Shown: one piece after another, positions 5,630 through 5,661 of the stretch
Numbering within the stretch: the stretch's first letter is position 1
Layout: every line of letters starts with the position of its first letter
Source: Candidatus Solincola jinzensis
GTDB lineage: Bacteria > Actinomycetota > Geothermincolia > Geothermincolales > RBG-13-55-18
Direction: 5' to 3'
NCBI GenBank assembly: GCA_015711875.1
Contig: JACVJG010000223.1
Coordinates: 1-5,661, forward strand
Length of the DNA stretch: 5,661 bases
Position numbers and translations under genes: made by a program
The notes under the pieces: model-generated
The model's database searches: none
Seen by the model: the letters and a program-made list of their open reading frames with translations, nothing else
What the model was told of the DNA's origin: nothing

Positions 5630-5661
5630 AGGAGCCCAGCGCGGAAAACGAGTGTCGGTTG

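Larger units (their letters stand above)
5123..5661. other. Long region without a recognisable gene, up to the right edge
   Basis: No protein family, tRNA, rRNA or known riboswitch consensus is recognised here. One - strand frame is open from the window edge at 5661 to a stop at 5245-5247, but its translation is rich in Ser, Pro and Arg, almost free of acidic residues over most of its length, and lacks a Shine-Dalgarno site; it looks like translated non-coding DNA. A + strand frame is open at 5198-5476, without ATG or GTG. The left part (5123-5340) is more AT-rich with a G-quadruplex motif. The right part (5460-5661) is very GC-rich and dense in inverted repeats. It may be a leader for a gene to the right, a non-coding RNA or an intergenic repeat. 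Confidence 0.6.

Noticed and set aside
5245..5661. - strand frame open from the right edge to a TGA at 5245-5247 (110 codons from TTG 5577)
   Set aside because: The translation is low in acidic residues and rich in Ser, Pro and Arg, matches no family I know, and neither TTG 5577 nor ATG 5571 has a Shine-Dalgarno site. It could only be real as the tail of a gene from beyond the edge.

Overview
The window is GC-rich (roughly two thirds G+C by eye) bacterial chromosome with clear Shine-Dalgarno sites and ordinary genetic code use. The gene styles (class I-beta DAHP synthase, prephenate dehydrogenase with a C-terminal ACT domain, class II EPSP synthase, soluble PAS-PAS-GAF histidine kinase) fit a high-GC Gram-positive or a related deep-branching lineage such as Actinomycetota, a high-GC Bacillota or Chloroflexota. 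The sequence alone does not decide between these.

Left half, + strand (1-2997): an aromatic amino acid cluster in the order aroF (3' part only), tyrA, aroA. aroF opens the shikimate pathway by condensing PEP with erythrose 4-phosphate. aroA makes EPSP, the penultimate step to chorismate. tyrA diverts prephenate to tyrosine and carries an ACT domain that probably senses the end product. aroF and tyrA are 22 bases apart and surely co-transcribed. A 112-base gap before aroA is locally AT-rich and holds a perfect 7-1-7 inverted repeat, so aroA may have its own regulated promoter. The EPSP synthase has alanine where glyphosate-sensitive enzymes have Gly96, plus class II signature motifs, which predicts natural glyphosate tolerance.

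Middle (2998-3046): a short convergent junction with two GC hairpins and no T-tract, a possible non-canonical terminator for both sides.

Right half, - strand (3047-4942): one cytoplasmic sensor histidine kinase (PAS, PAS, GAF-like, HisKA, HATPase_c) with all catalytic boxes intact. No response regulator is visible. A consensus -10 box (TATAAT) about 140 bases upstream of the chosen start argues against a longer N-terminus.

Right end (about 5123-5661): some 540 bases with no recognisable gene. It holds a G-quadruplex motif and a run of inverted repeats, including a perfect 8-1-8 repeat, a 7-bp helix that encloses it, and two mutually exclusive hairpins. It could be the leader of a gene beyond the right edge, a non-coding RNA or an intergenic repeat. 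This is the least explained part of the window. No mobile element, CRISPR array, tRNA or rRNA gene was found.
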